The translations under genes were made by a program, and so were the position numbers. A model generated the notes under the pieces. It did no database searches, was not told the DNA's origin, and worked only from the letters and a program-made list of their open reading frames with translations. Of a stretch of 64,000 nucleotides of DNA, positions 36,589 to 46,811 are shown piece after piece (position 1 is the stretch's first letter; the number at the start of each line of letters is the position of its first letter). This stretch comes from Rhizobiaceae bacterium (GTDB lineage: Bacteria > Pseudomonadota > Alphaproteobacteria > Rhizobiales > Rhizobiaceae): positions 23,834-87,833 of the forward strand of contig JABABQ010000052.1 in assembly GCA_014238155.1 (NCBI GenBank), in the 5' to 3' direction.

Positions 36589-37368
36589 TCACCTCAACGC
36601 AGCAATACAGTCACAGGCCGCTTTCATATCCACAAACCGGGCCGCCCGACGCTCTTTCGCTTCGTCGTCTTCACCCCAGTGAGCTATGTTCCAATCCTCA
36701 TCCACATGGGCAATTTTCCAGGCTTCATCGAGATCAATCTCGCTCTTATAGACCGCCATGGCGATGATTGCAGAGCCCGTTAAGGTTGTCACCAAATGGC
36801 AGGCAGCCAATGCGAGCGGATCATTGATCTGTCCCACATGAGTGTTGAAGGCAATCATTGCCTCGGCAGGTTGTTCGACAAACACAATCCCCTGCGCCAG
36901 TGAAAACCGGGCCCCCAATGTCACATGCGCCCAGTCGATCATGGGGTCCCAAAATTCGCGGTGCAGGTCTTCCAGACCGCCTGGCCCGCCTGCCCGATAG
37001 CACAACATGTCTGAACTGGCGAACCGCACAATATCTTCCTGCACCACTTGCAAATCGCTGGCAACGCCATCAATTGCGGTATTTGTCAGCCGGGTTACCG
37101 GCATGGTCATCGGGTCAATCACATCGACCTGGTCGCGCCATTCCGACGCCATGAATTCGGCGATGTCTAAGGAAGTTGAGCCGAGCGGCAATTTGCCGGG
37201 TGTCTTGACTGGTCTGCCGTCCAGCTTGACCACATGCAATCCACCATCTTCTACAACAACCGCATCCTTGTAGAAGCGTTTGGGAAGCTGGCTCTTGCGC
37301 GAAGGTTCAGAAACACGCGTCGGCGTATGCGGCACATTTGCATCCCGTTCGCCAAGAATATCAGTCAT
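36589..37368 (-). CDS. ATP12-family chaperone for F1-ATPase assembly
   Basis: 259 residues with the ATP12 signature RFYKDAVV...LDGRPVKTPGK, ASEW in the middle and a C-terminal DEAWKIAHVDEDWNIAHWGED block. In mitochondria ATP12 binds the F1 alpha subunit before assembly; bacterial homologues are confined mainly to alphaproteobacteria. It lies 79 bases downstream of the rluC-like gene on the same strand, a neighbourhood conserved in rhizobia. Confidence 0.93.
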   Translation of the reverse strand: MTDILGERDANVPHTPTRVSEPSRKSQLPKRFYKDAVVVEDGGLHVVKLDGRPVKTPGKLPLGSTSLDIAEFMASEWRDQVDVIDPMTMPVTRLTNTAIDGVASDLQVVQEDIVRFASSDMLCYRAGGPGGLEDLHREFWDPMIDWAHVTLGARFSLAQGIVFVEQPAEAMIAFNTHVGQINDPLALAACHLVTTLTGSAIIAMAVYKSEIDLDEAWKIAHVDEDWNIAHWGEDDEAKERRAARFVDMKAACDCIAALR

Positions 37369-37447
37369 CGTTTTGTCTCATAAGCAAGGTCAATAGATTA
37401 TACGGAGATGCAAATTGGTTAGACGGCTGAGGCGTCAGAAGCTTCTA

Positions 37448-38461
37448 TCAATTCAACTCGTCTTCCTCAACAAGGCCGTCTGCCTCATCAAAGGCGAACA
37501 AGTTCCAGCTTTGCACCATATGAGGCGGCAATGGCGCAGTAACGTCAAGCTCCGGCATGCCATCATCGGGATGTGGAATCTTGATGCGACGGGCATGAAG
37601 ATGCAGCCGTTTTTGCACCCCACCGGGAATATCCCAATTTTGCACGTCAAAATATTTGGGATCGCCAACAATTGGATGGCCAATGTGTTGGGCATGGACG
37701 CGAAGTTGATGGGTTCGTCCCGTATGGGGTTTCATCTCTAGCCAACACACAGTTCGCGGATTTGAATCAATTACCCGATAAAACGAAACCGCATGGTCCG
37801 CATGACGCTCGCCATGTTTCGCCACTCGCATTCGATCTCCGTCTTCGGTCTGTTCTTTTACCAGATATGTGGAGATGCGCCCTTCCCTCTGGCGCGGAAT
37901 ACCACGCACCAGGGCCCAATAGGTCTTTTCAGTATCGCGATGCCTAAAACTTTTGGTCAGAGCGGCGGCGGCCCCTCGGGTCTTGGCCACAACCAGAACG
38001 CCGGATGTATCGCGATCCAGTCGATGACACAGACGCGGCTTTTGACCACTCTTGTCACGCAAGCTTTCCAGCATCGAATCAACAGACCGGGATATACCCG
38101 AACCGCCCTGCACGGCCAGCCCGGAAGGTTTATTGAAAACCAACACCTTTTTATCTTCGTAGAGCACCATGTCGCGCAACACGTCAGCATCATGGCGATC
38201 GCGAATTGTATTGGCAGTCATGTGTCGGGGCTTGTCTGCGATATTGGCGTCCAGTGGTGGAATGCGGACCACCTGCCCCGCTTCCAGACGGGACGCCGTC
38301 TTGACGCGGCCGCCATCCACCCGAACCTGACCAGAACGCAACAATTTTTGCAATTGACCAAAACCCACACCGGGAAAATGCGCCTTGAACCAGCGGTCCA
38401 AACGCATACCGGCTTCATCTTCCTCTACGGTTTTTTGGGAAACTCCTGTCAGCGCCATCAT
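37448..38461 (-). CDS. RluC/RluD-type 23S rRNA pseudouridine synthase
   Basis: 337 residues from the ATG at 38461, whose A is shared with the crcB stop (TGATG), indicating coupled translation. An S4 RNA-binding domain (about 17-75) precedes the synthase domain, with the catalytic aspartate D151 in HRLDRDTSG. RluC acts at 955/2504/2580 of 23S rRNA and RluD at 1911/1915/1917; the order next to crcB and ATP12 favours RluC type, but the choice is not settled. Confidence 0.9.
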   Translation of the reverse strand: MMALTGVSQKTVEEDEAGMRLDRWFKAHFPGVGFGQLQKLLRSGQVRVDGGRVKTASRLEAGQVVRIPPLDANIADKPRHMTANTIRDRHDADVLRDMVLYEDKKVLVFNKPSGLAVQGGSGISRSVDSMLESLRDKSGQKPRLCHRLDRDTSGVLVVAKTRGAAAALTKSFRHRDTEKTYWALVRGIPRQREGRISTYLVKEQTEDGDRMRVAKHGERHADHAVSFYRVIDSNPRTVCWLEMKPHTGRTHQLRVHAQHIGHPIVGDPKYFDVQNWDIPGGVQKRLHLHARRIKIPHPDDGMPELDVTAPLPPHMVQSWNLFAFDEADGLVEEDELN

Positions 38462-38844
38462 CAACCTCCAGCAGTTAGAGTGCGGACAAGCCAAAGCCCG
38501 ACAAAAATGGCCACAATGCAAATCACCAATGTTCCCATCGTATAGGTCAGTGCCGATCCAATAGCCCCCCGTTCCCACAAATTGGCAAAATCGAGAGAAA
38601 ATGCGGAGAATGTGGTAAAACCGCCGAGCAGGCCGGTGGCAAAAAACAATCGGACTTCCTGACTGCCGCCTTTGCGAACCAGCCAGCCAATCAGCAGGCC
38701 CATCAGCAGCGAACCGGTTACATTGACGATGAATGTACCATAGGGAAATCCCGGGCCGAATTGGCGCAACGCAGCGATACCAACGAGATATCTTCCCGTC
38801 GCCCCAAGACCACCACCCAAAAAGACCAATAACGCGTGCAACAT
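38461..38844 (-). CDS. crcB: Fluoride exporter CrcB/Fluc
   Basis: 127 residues from the ATG at 38844 (a GTG at 38883 would add 13 residues). Four membrane helices with the Fluc motifs GTFIVNVTGSLLMG and TGLLGGFTTFSAF, whose Asn and Phe residues line the fluoride path. Forms dual-topology dimers that export fluoride. No fluoride riboswitch could be identified upstream by eye. Translation is coupled to the downstream pseudouridine synthase. Confidence 0.93.
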   Translation of the reverse strand: MLHALLVFLGGGLGATGRYLVGIAALRQFGPGFPYGTFIVNVTGSLLMGLLIGWLVRKGGSQEVRLFFATGLLGGFTTFSAFSLDFANLWERGAIGSALTYTMGTLVICIVAIFVGLWLVRTLTAGG

Positions 38845-38934
38845 GACAGCGATGTAACCGATTGCGTGCGCCGACGCCACCACTGGATTGCGTTCAGTCG
38901 ACTATCCGCACGGGATTATATTTGAATTCTGGCA

Positions 38935-40269
38935 CTATTCATTCTCACGTTGGGCCCGTAACTTCTCCCAATAGTCGAGCCGCTTGCGCACGTCGCGTTC
39001 AAAACCACGGTCAACCGGTTCGTAGAACTTCTTGCGCCCCAATTGTGTTGGGAAATAATCCTGGCCGGAAAATCCATCCGGCTGATCAGGGTCATACAGA
39101 TAGCCGTCACCGTAGCCTTCTTCCTTCATCAGCTTTGTCGGTGCGTTCAATATATGCTTTGGCGGCGGCAGTGAACCTGCTTCTTTTGCTGTTCTCATGG
39201 CAGACTTGAAGGCCGTATACAGGGCGTTCGATTTCGGCGCAGTCGCCAGATAAACACAGGCCTGTGCCAGGGCCAGTTCACCCTCCGGCGACCCCAGATA
39301 GTCATAGGTGTCTTTTGCCGCATTGGCGATAACCAGAGCCTGAGGGTCGGCCATTCCAATATCTTCGCTCGCCATTCTCACCAATCTGCGGCCCAGATAA
39401 AGCGGATCTTCTCCTGCATCAAACATCCTTGCCAGGTAATACAGTGACGCATCCGGGTCAGAGCCTCGCACTGCCTTATGCAGTGCAGAAATCAAATTGT
39501 AGTGGCCATCCTGGCTCTTGTCGTAGACCGGCGCACGGCGTTGCAGCAAATCCTGAAGAGTATCGGCGGTAAACAACTCATCAGGCCTTGCAGCGCGCCA
39601 AACCTCTTCAGCCAAAGTCAATATCCCCCGACCATCGCCATCCGCCATACGAATTAACACTTCGCGGGCCTCGTCATCGAGTGGCAATTGCCGGGCTTCG
39701 ACCTGCTCGGCCCGAGCCATCAACGCAGACAGACTGTCGTGTTCGTGCGCATGAAATGTCAACACGCGCGCACGAGACAAAACCGCTGCGTTGAGCTCAA
39801 ATGACGGGTTTTCCGTCGTTGCGCCGACCAGTGTTATCGTTCCGTCTTCCATCACCGGCAAAAATGAATCCTGCTGAGCCCGGTTGAAGCGGTGAATCTC
39901 ATCCACGAACAACAATGTTTTCCTGCCGTTCGATGCTCTCATCCGAGCACCTTCAAATGTTTTTTTCAAATCTGAAACACCTGAAAATATTGCTGAAATT
40001 TGCTCGAAATGGTGATTGCTTGCGTCAGCAAGCAGCCGCGCGACGGTGGTTTTCCCTGTGCCGGGCGGTCCCCAAAAGATCAGGCTGCCAAGAGTCGACG
40101 CCTTCAACATGCGTGTCAGGACGCCATTTACGCCCAGCAGGTGATCCTGTCCAACAACTTCAGATAGCTCAGCTGGACGAAGACGGTCAGCGAGCGGTCG
40201 ATAGCCCTGCGTCAGCGGCGACTTCAGCCGACCCCCTGCCCCCTTATCTGAGCCAAATAGATCAGACAT
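38935..40269 (-). CDS. rarA: Replication-associated recombination protein A
   Basis: 444 residues of the MgsA/RarA/WRNIP1 AAA+ family. Walker A GPPGTGKT at 67-74, Walker B LLFVDEIH and sensor 1 GATTENPS are present, followed by the tetramerisation and C-terminal domains (KTDGHYN-like region QDGHYNLISALHK). Acts at stalled forks with SSB. Its stop lies 91 bases before the crcB start, and its ATG is 11 bases after the protease gene, so protease-rarA are likely one unit. Confidence 0.93.
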   Translation of the reverse strand: MSDLFGSDKGAGGRLKSPLTQGYRPLADRLRPAELSEVVGQDHLLGVNGVLTRMLKASTLGSLIFWGPPGTGKTTVARLLADASNHHFEQISAIFSGVSDLKKTFEGARMRASNGRKTLLFVDEIHRFNRAQQDSFLPVMEDGTITLVGATTENPSFELNAAVLSRARVLTFHAHEHDSLSALMARAEQVEARQLPLDDEAREVLIRMADGDGRGILTLAEEVWRAARPDELFTADTLQDLLQRRAPVYDKSQDGHYNLISALHKAVRGSDPDASLYYLARMFDAGEDPLYLGRRLVRMASEDIGMADPQALVIANAAKDTYDYLGSPEGELALAQACVYLATAPKSNALYTAFKSAMRTAKEAGSLPPPKHILNAPTKLMKEEGYGDGYLYDPDQPDGFSGQDYFPTQLGRKKFYEPVDRGFERDVRKRLDYWEKLRAQRENE

Positions 40270-40280
40270 CGGCTGCCTTT

Positions 40281-41720
40281 CTAGCGTACAAATTGGCGAT
40301 ACAGCTTGCCGCCCCGATTGATAACGTAACTCCAGCCATTGCTGCGCTTGCGGGTTATCTCATCCAGCATTTCGGTGTTGATTATATTCTGGTCATTCAC
40401 CGTAACAATGATGTCTTTTGCGCGAATTCCGAACCGTGCCGCCGGACTGCGCCGATCTATCGACAGAACAACAACCCCCAGGTGATCGGAACTCAGATCA
40501 TACTCCAACGCCAAACGTGGCGATAGATTGGCCACAGTGGCCCCGGTGAAAGGAGAACGGCCGCCAAGACGCCTGATATCCCTCAGGGGTACTTCTGGTG
40601 GCTCAGCCAGCTCAAATTCGACGTTACGAGTTGCATTCTTCGACAGGACGGTCATTTCAATAACCCGCCCGATGCCGGCCGTCGCAAGGCGGTATCCCAA
40701 TGCATCCATATGCGGCACCGGTTTGCCATCAATCGACAGGATGACATCCCCCAAACGCAATCCGGCACGGTCGGCTGGACCATCTTTGGTCAGCCCGGCG
40801 ATCAAAGCACCGGCCGGGCGGGCCATGCCGAGAGATTCTGCAATATCAGAAGTGACCGGCTGGAACTTGGCCCCAATCCATGGACGCAACACGGTGTCGC
40901 TGCCCTTGCGGACGCTTTCCAGAACCACCCGCACCATATTTGACGGAACAGCAAAGCCAATGCCATTTGATCCGCCGGAGCGGGTAAAGATCGCCGTATT
41001 CACGCCGATCAACCGGCCGTCCATATCCACAAGCGCACCGCCAGAATTACCTGGATTAATAGACGCATCGGTTTGTACGAAAAACCCGAAATCATTGACG
41101 CTGTTTTGACTGCGCGCGAGTGCCGAAACAATACCGCTGGTAACCGTTTGCCCAACACCAAAGGGGTTGCCAATCGCCAGCACCAAATCACCGACCTGCA
41201 ATTCCTCAGAGTCGCCGAGTTCCACTGTCGGCAGTTCTTCGTCGGGTTCAATGACCAATACCGCCAGGTCCGACTTTTTATCGATCAACTCGATCCGCGC
41301 TTCATATTCGCGACCATCCGACAGTGCCACCTTCACTTCATCCGCATTTTCGATGACGTGATGATTTGTAATGACAATACCGTCGCTGCCTATAATCACT
41401 CCTGAACCTAGTGAGCGCGATATGCGTTGACGCGGGCGTCCACCAAAGTCGCGTCCAAAAAAGCGTTCAAAAAACGGATCTCCGGCAAATGGGGACCGTC
41501 GTTGCTGCACCTGTCGGGCCGCATAGACATTGACCACAGCGGGCGCGATGGATTTGACCAATGGTGCGTAGGAGAACTTTATCTGTTCACGGCTTTCCGG
41601 CACCTGACGAAGCGTCTCCAGGCTTTGTCGCAATTTTGCCTGGTCCTCAGCCTGCGCGACGGTAGCTGAAAGGAAAATCAGCCATAGCGTAACCAGCTTG
41701 GTCAGTCCTGCCTTGGTCAT
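40281..41720 (-). CDS. Do/DegP-type periplasmic serine protease
   Basis: 479 residues: signal peptide (ending near VAQAE), trypsin-like domain with catalytic H121 (NHHVI), D151 (KSDLAVL) and S226 (NPGNSGGA), then two PDZ domains. Belongs to the HtrA family of protein quality control proteases/chaperones in the periplasm. Position between rplQ and rarA is common in rhizobia. It has its own promoter space: a terminator ends the ribosomal operon upstream. Confidence 0.93.
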   Translation of the reverse strand: MTKAGLTKLVTLWLIFLSATVAQAEDQAKLRQSLETLRQVPESREQIKFSYAPLVKSIAPAVVNVYAARQVQQRRSPFAGDPFFERFFGRDFGGRPRQRISRSLGSGVIIGSDGIVITNHHVIENADEVKVALSDGREYEARIELIDKKSDLAVLVIEPDEELPTVELGDSEELQVGDLVLAIGNPFGVGQTVTSGIVSALARSQNSVNDFGFFVQTDASINPGNSGGALVDMDGRLIGVNTAIFTRSGGSNGIGFAVPSNMVRVVLESVRKGSDTVLRPWIGAKFQPVTSDIAESLGMARPAGALIAGLTKDGPADRAGLRLGDVILSIDGKPVPHMDALGYRLATAGIGRVIEMTVLSKNATRNVEFELAEPPEVPLRDIRRLGGRSPFTGATVANLSPRLALEYDLSSDHLGVVVLSIDRRSPAARFGIRAKDIIVTVNDQNIINTEMLDEITRKRSNGWSYVINRGGKLYRQFVR

Positions 41721-41822
41721 CTAGCCTCCACGGTGTTGCCCTATCCTGTTGGATCGCATGATCCATCATCAGTTGTATACAGCCATTGTGGCCTAAGTGA
41801 CTAATTTTGATCTCATTGACAC

Positions 41823-41856
41823 AAACAAAAACGGCGACCAAAAGGCCGCCGTTTTT
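41823..41856 (-). terminator. Intrinsic terminator after rplQ
   Basis: On the minus strand ACGGCGGCC, loop TTTT, GGTCGCCGT form a 9-bp stem with one G-T pair, followed by TTTTTG. It lies 24 bases after the rplQ stop and closes the alpha operon. Confidence 0.88.
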
Positions 41857-41879
41857 GAAATTTGAATGAAGTTATAAAA

Positions 41880-42317
41880 CTACGCAGCAGCCTCGGCTGT
41901 TACTTCGTCACTTTCTTCAGCTTCCACGCGCTCACGGTCGACTTTACCCTTGGCATCTTCATCACGATCAACCAGTTCAATGACCGCCATTGGTGCATTG
42001 TCACCGTAACGGAATCCAGCTTTCAATACGCGGGTATAGCCGCCAGGGCGTTCTTTGTAGCGCTCTGCCAGAGTGGAGAACAATTTCTGCACTGTTTCAT
42101 TATTCTGCAACTGCCCGACAGCCTGACGACGTGCATGCAGGTCACCGCGTTTACCCAGAGTGATCAGTTTGTCGACAACGGCACGCAGTTCTTTGGCTTT
42201 CGGCAAAGTAGTCACGATCTGCTCATGGGTCAGTAACGAAACTGACATGTTCATGAACATCGCCTTGCGGTGGCTTTGTGTGCGGTTGAGCTTACGCCCT
42301 TGTTTGCGGTGTCTCAT
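41880..42317 (-). CDS. rplQ: 50S ribosomal protein L17
   Basis: 145 residues starting [13 protein letters not shown], the invariant L17 opening. The conserved core is followed by an acidic C-terminal extension (about 120-145, [14 protein letters not shown]) longer than E. coli L17. Last gene of the rpsM-rpsK-rpoA-rplQ unit, 60 bases after rpoA with a hairpin in the gap. Confidence 0.96.
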   Translation of the reverse strand: MRHRKQGRKLNRTQSHRKAMFMNMSVSLLTHEQIVTTLPKAKELRAVVDKLITLGKRGDLHARRQAVGQLQNNETVQKLFSTLAERYKERPGGYTRVLKAGFRYGDNAPMAVIELVDRDEDAKGKVDRERVEAEESDEVTAEAAA

Positions 42318-42338
42318 ATGCCTTCTCCTTCAGGAAAT

Positions 42339-42366
42339 ACCCCGGCCTAGGTCTTAAGCCCGGGGT
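42339..42366 (-). promoter_or_regulatory. Hairpin between rpoA and rplQ
   Basis: ACCCCGG and CCGGGGT pair over a 14-base loop in the rpoA-rplQ gap, without a T-run. Could be a processing or stability element. Confidence 0.4.
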
Positions 42367-42377
42367 TTGTGATTTGA

Positions 42378-43385
42378 TTAATATTGATCTTCGTAGCGCT
42401 TGGCCAAGTCTTCAATGTTTTCAGGCGGCCAGGCAGGAATTTCCATACCCAGATGCAGCCCCATTGTGGCCAACACTTCTTTGATTTCGTTGAGCGACTT
42501 GCGGCCAAAATTTGGTGTACGCAGCATTTCGCCTTCGGTTTTCTGAATCAGATCGCCGATATAAACGATATTGTCGTTTTTCAGACAGTTTGCCGAACGA
42601 ACAGACAATTCCAACTCGTCGACTTTCTTGAGCAACGCCGGGTTGAAAGCCAACTCGGTAACCTGCTCCTGAACAACTTCTTTTTGAGGCTCTTCGAAAT
42701 TTACGAAAATCGACAACTGGTCCTGCAGAATACGTGCAGCGAATGCCACAGCGTCGTCGGCACCAACTGAACCGTCAGTCTCAACGGTCATCGTCAACTT
42801 ATCATAGTCAAGCACCTGGCCCTCACGGGTGTTCTCGGTTTTATAAGAAACCTTGCGCACGGGCGAATACAGGCTGTCGACCGGGATCAGACCGATTGGC
42901 GCATCTTCCGGGCGGTTACGCTCGGCTGCAACATAGCCCTTGCCAGTGTCGACGGTGAATTCCATGCGGATTTCAGCATCTTCATCCAACGTGCACAGAA
43001 CCAGTTCTGGGTTGAGAATTTCAATATCGCCAACTGTCTGGATATCACCGGCAGTAACCTGACCGGCGCCCTCTTTGCGCACGACCATGCGCTTGGGTCC
43101 GTCGCCTTCCATGCGAATTGCGAGTTCTTTAATATTCAAGATGATGTCGGTAACGTCTTCACGCACACCAGGGATCGATGAAAATTCGTGCAGAACACCG
43201 TCAATCTGTACAGCGGTCACTGCAGCGCCCTGCAGGCTCGACAGCAATACACGACGCAAGGCATTACCAAGGGTAAGGCCAAAACCGCGTTCAAGCGGCT
43301 CAGCAACCAGAGTTCCTTTGGTGCCAGATACATCAACATCAAGTTTGGTGGGCTTGATCAGTTCCTGCCAGTTTTTATGAATCAT
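42378..43385 (-). CDS. rpoA: RNA polymerase alpha subunit
   Basis: 335 residues. The N-terminal assembly domain has the [17 protein letters not shown] segment; the linker near 235-250 leads to the C-terminal domain with the helix-hairpin-helix [19 protein letters not shown] that contacts UP elements and activators. In enteric bacteria rpsD precedes rpoA; here rpsK does directly, as is usual in alphaproteobacteria. Confidence 0.97.
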   Translation of the reverse strand: MIHKNWQELIKPTKLDVDVSGTKGTLVAEPLERGFGLTLGNALRRVLLSSLQGAAVTAVQIDGVLHEFSSIPGVREDVTDIILNIKELAIRMEGDGPKRMVVRKEGAGQVTAGDIQTVGDIEILNPELVLCTLDEDAEIRMEFTVDTGKGYVAAERNRPEDAPIGLIPVDSLYSPVRKVSYKTENTREGQVLDYDKLTMTVETDGSVGADDAVAFAARILQDQLSIFVNFEEPQKEVVQEQVTELAFNPALLKKVDELELSVRSANCLKNDNIVYIGDLIQKTEGEMLRTPNFGRKSLNEIKEVLATMGLHLGMEIPAWPPENIEDLAKRYEDQY

Positions 43386-43440
43386 GGAAAAATCCTTCCG
43401 AATGAATTGTCGCCATCCAATCGCAACAACAATCGTTTAA

Positions 43441-43464
43441 GCCCCGCAGGATGGTATTCGGGGC
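43441..43464 (-). promoter_or_regulatory. Hairpin between rpsK and rpoA
   Basis: GCCCCG and CGGGGC pair across a 12-base loop in the 90-base gap, followed on the minus strand by TTAAAC rather than a T-run. Possible attenuator or RNA processing signal. Confidence 0.4.
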
Positions 43465-43475
43465 CGGATATGGTT

Positions 43476-43865
43476 TTAGACGCGACGCTGTTTGCGAGCG
43501 CGACAACCATTGTGGGGGACTGAAGTCACATCACGGATTGATGTGATTACAAATCCAATTGACTGCAGTGCACGCAGAGCAGATTCACGGCCGGAGCCCG
43601 GTCCCCGAACCTCGACTTCAAGCGTTTTCATGCCATGATCCTGGGCCTTCTTGCCGGCATCTTCAGCAGCAACCTGTGCCGCAAAAGGTGTCGACTTACG
43701 GGAACCCTTAAAGCCCTGTGCACCGGCTGAAGACCAGGCAATTGTATTGCCCTGTGCATCAGTGATGGTGATCATGGTGTTGTTAAATGTGGAGTTTACG
43801 TGAGCAACGCCGGAGGCGATGTTCTTACGCTCACGTCTTCTGACGCGGGTGGCATCTTTTGCCAT
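43476..43865 (-). CDS. rpsK: 30S ribosomal protein S11
   Basis: 129 residues with the S11 core ([38 protein letters not shown]) and the C-terminal [18 protein letters not shown]. Part of the platform of the small subunit. 97 bases after rpsM. Confidence 0.97.
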   Translation of the reverse strand: MAKDATRVRRRERKNIASGVAHVNSTFNNTMITITDAQGNTIAWSSAGAQGFKGSRKSTPFAAQVAAEDAGKKAQDHGMKTLEVEVRGPGSGRESALRALQSIGFVITSIRDVTSVPHNGCRARKQRRV

Positions 43866-43962
43866 TTTCTATCCTTTTTTGATTTCTAGCACTGCCGTTC
43901 GGCGCAAGACGCCTCCGGCAGCTAAACCCAATTCACAGCTTCAAATATATGAAACTGCAAAA

Positions 43963-44331
43963 TTACTTTTTCTTACCTGCAATTGCCTTAGCCGGGCCTT
44001 TGCGAGTACGCGCATTTGTATGTGTGCGCTGACCGCGAACCGGTAAGCTGCGGCGATGACGCAGACCACGGTAGCAACCAAGGTCCATCAGACGCTTGAT
44101 GTTCATGGAAACATCACGGCGCAGATCGCCTTCAACCATGTAGTCACGGTCGATGATTTCACGAATCTGCAGAACTTCCGCATCAGACAGCTGATTGACG
44201 CGACGTTCCAAAGGAATGTTCGCTTTTTCAACGATCTCAGCAGCATTTTTCTGACCAATGCCGTGAATATACTGAAGCGCAATAACGGTGCGCTTGTTAG
44301 TTGGAATGTTTACGCCAGCGATACGAGCCAC
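43963..44331 (-). CDS. rpsM: 30S ribosomal protein S13
   Basis: 122 residues starting at a GTG (44331) with AAGGAG upstream. Shows the H2TH-type IHGIGQKNA segment and the C-terminal [13 protein letters not shown] that contacts tRNA in the P site. First gene after a 223-base gap carrying a sigma70-like promoter. rpmJ, often found before rpsM, is absent. Confidence 0.96.
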   Translation of the reverse strand: MARIAGVNIPTNKRTVIALQYIHGIGQKNAAEIVEKANIPLERRVNQLSDAEVLQIREIIDRDYMVEGDLRRDVSMNIKRLMDLGCYRGLRHRRSLPVRGQRTHTNARTRKGPAKAIAGKKK

Positions 44332-44489
44332 GCTGATCTCCTTGCCTCATGCTTACCCGGCCAAACACCAAATAAGCGGTTATAATTCATACCTTCGTGC
44401 AATATTGGCACTACACCAGAAAGCGACCGTTCCGAACATCCGTTCCGATGCCCGAATCCGACCGCAAAATTGTCGCGAATTGTTGGGGG

Positions 44490-44518
44490 TTACTAGTCCC
44501 AATCCAACCGCGCGTCAA
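44490..44518 (-). promoter_or_regulatory. Sigma70-type promoter for rpsM-rpsK-rpoA-rplQ
   Basis: On the minus strand TTGACG, 17 bases, TAGTAA: a strong match to the housekeeping promoter. Transcription would start about 150 bases before rpsM, giving a long leader. Confidence 0.65.
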
Positions 44519-44554
44519 CAGGGAAACACGATTCATTGTCCGGTTAAAAAACCG

Positions 44555-45205
44555 TCAAAGATTCCCCAACACCTCTTCAATTTCTTCACTCACACCGTCA
44601 ATCGACGCCATGCCGTCAACAACCTTCAATTTCCCCTTGGCATAGTAGTAGCCGAGCAGTGGAGATGTGTCTTTGTAATAAACTTGGAGGCGCGTGCGCA
44701 TGGCTTCTGCATTGTCGTCAACACGGCGCTTGAATTCGAGCGAACCGCACTTGTCGCAGGTTCCCTCAACCTCGGGTTTGTTCAGCGTGTCATGATAGCC
44801 GGTACCGCAACTTGCGCATGTATAGCGGCCAGATATGCGCTCCACCATAGCATCATCGTCGACCCGCAATTCAACAACTGCATCGAGAATTGTGTTTTTC
44901 GCCTTCAACATATCTTCAACGGCGTCGGCCTGTGCCAGCGTGCGAGGATAGCCATCGAGAATAAACCCGTTTGCACAATCCGGTTCGTCTATGCGTTCAG
45001 AAACAATCGCGTTGACCACTTCATCTGACACCAGCTTACCGGCATCCATTATCGCCTTGGCGCGAAGGCCAGTTTCCGTTCCGGCAGCTGCAGCAGCACG
45101 CAGCATGTCACCGGTCGATAATTGTGGAATGCCATGACCGTCCACCAGACGTTGAGCCTGTGTCCCCTTGCCCGCGCCTGGCGGGCCTAAAAGTATAAGT
45201 CTCAT
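44555..45205 (-). CDS. adk: Adenylate kinase
   Basis: 216 residues. P-loop [10 protein letters not shown] near the N-terminus, and a LID with a CxxC...CxxC set (CASC, CDKC) that probably binds zinc, as in Gram-positive and many alphaproteobacterial enzymes but not E. coli. Converts AMP and ATP to two ADP. The ATG overlaps the secY stop by 4 bases, so translation is coupled. Confidence 0.96.
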   Translation of the reverse strand: MRLILLGPPGAGKGTQAQRLVDGHGIPQLSTGDMLRAAAAAGTETGLRAKAIMDAGKLVSDEVVNAIVSERIDEPDCANGFILDGYPRTLAQADAVEDMLKAKNTILDAVVELRVDDDAMVERISGRYTCASCGTGYHDTLNKPEVEGTCDKCGSLEFKRRVDDNAEAMRTRLQVYYKDTSPLLGYYYAKGKLKVVDGMASIDGVSEEIEEVLGNL

Positions 45206-46599
45206 TTTTTACGTCTTCCACCTCTTCCGCCGCCGCGAGTGCCACCACGGCCGTTCCCTTTCGACGTTCCTTTGGAGCCACGCAGTTTCGATTTTTGAAT
45301 CAGGCCTTCATATTGCTGAGCAAACAGATGACTCTGAACCTGTTGTACCGTGTCCATGGTAACGCTCACGACAATCAGCAATGAGGTGCCACCAAGGAAT
45401 ACTGATATACCCAGACCGGTTAGAAACATTTCTGGAATAAGACATACAAATACCAGGTAAAGTGCACCCAGTGTCGTTATGCGGGTCAGCACGTAGTCGA
45501 TGTATTCCGCTGTGCGTTCACCTGGACGAATGCCGGGAATAAAGCCGCCGTGCTGTTTCAGGTTATCCGCTGTTTCCTTTGGATTGAATACGATTGCTGT
45601 GTAGAAAAAGGCGAAGAACAGAATCATTGCCCCGTAGAACAACAGGTAACCGGGCTGACCGCGTCCCAGAAATGCCGAAATGGTCGCCGCCCAGTCGGAC
45701 TGTGTTCCAGCAGCTGAAAAGCCGGTAATAGTGGCAGGCAACAGCAGCAGTGAAGAGGCGAAAATTGGCGGGATAACACCGGCTGTATTAAGTTTCAACG
45801 GCAGGTGGGAGGAATCTCCCTGGAACATCTTGTTGCCGACCTGACGCTTGGGATACTGGATCAAAAGACGACGCTGTGCTCTTTCGATAAACACGATAAA
45901 AGCAATCAGGGCAACGATCGCGACCAATACGCCGAGCATTGTCAGCGTGGAAATGGCGCCGGTGCTACCTGCATCCAGCAATTGCGCGAGAGCGCCGGGA
46001 AGCGCAGCGACGATACCTGCGAAAATAATCAACGAGATTCCGTTACCTATACCGCGTGCTGTAATCTGTTCACCCAGCCACATCAGGAACATTGTACCAC
46101 CAACAAGGGTTACAACTGTGGTCAAAATGAAGAACCAACCTGGGTTCAACACCATACCTTCCGCGCCGTTGAGGCCAACAGCGATGCCATAGGCCTGCGC
46201 GGTGCCCAAAATGACGGTACCATAGCGCGTATATTGGTTGATGACCTTGCGGCCCTGCTCGCCTTCTTTCTTCAGCTGCTCAAACTTTGGGACCACCGAC
46301 GTCATCAGCTGCATGATGATTGACGAAGAAATATACGGCATGATGCCAAGCGCGAATATCGCCAGACGCTCCACGGCACCACCGGCAAACATGTTCACCA
46401 AGCCAAGAACTCCCTGGCTCTGCTGCTGAAACGCTGCGGCTAATTGGTCTGGGTTGATCCCGGGAACAGGAACATAAGTGCCCAAACGATAAACGACCAG
46501 CGCAACAAGCGTGAACCATATGCGCTTTTTAAGGTCGGTTGCCTTCGAAAATGTCGAATAGCTGAGATTTGCGGCTAATTGTTCGGCGGCAGATGCCAT
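45202..46599 (-). CDS. secY: Preprotein translocase SecY with Gly/Arg-rich tail
   Basis: 465 residues, ten membrane helices, plug and lateral gate segments as in SecY ([28 protein letters not shown]). Forms the protein-conducting channel with SecE and SecG. The last about 25 residues (from KLRGSKG) are a Gly/Arg/Lys-rich extension with repeated RGG-like steps, longer than usual SecY tails. It is preceded by a 255-base gap containing a terminator, so it probably has its own promoter. Confidence 0.96.
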   Translation of the reverse strand: MASAAEQLAANLSYSTFSKATDLKKRIWFTLVALVVYRLGTYVPVPGINPDQLAAAFQQQSQGVLGLVNMFAGGAVERLAIFALGIMPYISSSIIMQLMTSVVPKFEQLKKEGEQGRKVINQYTRYGTVILGTAQAYGIAVGLNGAEGMVLNPGWFFILTTVVTLVGGTMFLMWLGEQITARGIGNGISLIIFAGIVAALPGALAQLLDAGSTGAISTLTMLGVLVAIVALIAFIVFIERAQRRLLIQYPKRQVGNKMFQGDSSHLPLKLNTAGVIPPIFASSLLLLPATITGFSAAGTQSDWAATISAFLGRGQPGYLLFYGAMILFFAFFYTAIVFNPKETADNLKQHGGFIPGIRPGERTAEYIDYVLTRITTLGALYLVFVCLIPEMFLTGLGISVFLGGTSLLIVVSVTMDTVQQVQSHLFAQQYEGLIQKSKLRGSKGTSKGNGRGGTRGGGRGGRRKK

Positions 46600-46656
46600 T
46601 TCCGTCTCCCATCAGACCGCTTGAATCAGAGTCTTGCGGCCGAAATAATATTCGCT

Positions 46657-46674
46657 GTCTGTCTTAGGGCAGAC
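46657..46674 (-). promoter_or_regulatory. Hairpin in secY leader
   Basis: GTCTGCC, CTAA, GACAGAC on the minus strand: 7-bp stem with one G-T pair and a 4-base loop, 58 bases before the secY start. No T-run; possible leader structure. Confidence 0.4.
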
Positions 46675-46811
46675 AACTAAAAATCGCAAAGGCAAACGGG
46701 ATACGGCTTTGCAAAAAAAATCCGGCCCCGTAACAACAGCGGCTTATGGCGCACCATCGTGCATTTGCAACAATATGGGCATTGGTCTGGAAAGTACCAG
46801 AACCCAAGTCG

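Noticed and set aside
37793..38545. 250-codon plus-strand frame
   Set aside because: Antisense to the pseudouridine synthase and crcB.
38845..38934. Possible fluoride riboswitch before crcB
   Set aside because: No recognisable conserved fluoride aptamer elements could be found by eye in this short gap.
44288..45028. 246-codon open frame on the plus strand
   Set aside because: Antisense to adk and to the rpsM leader; no protein signal.
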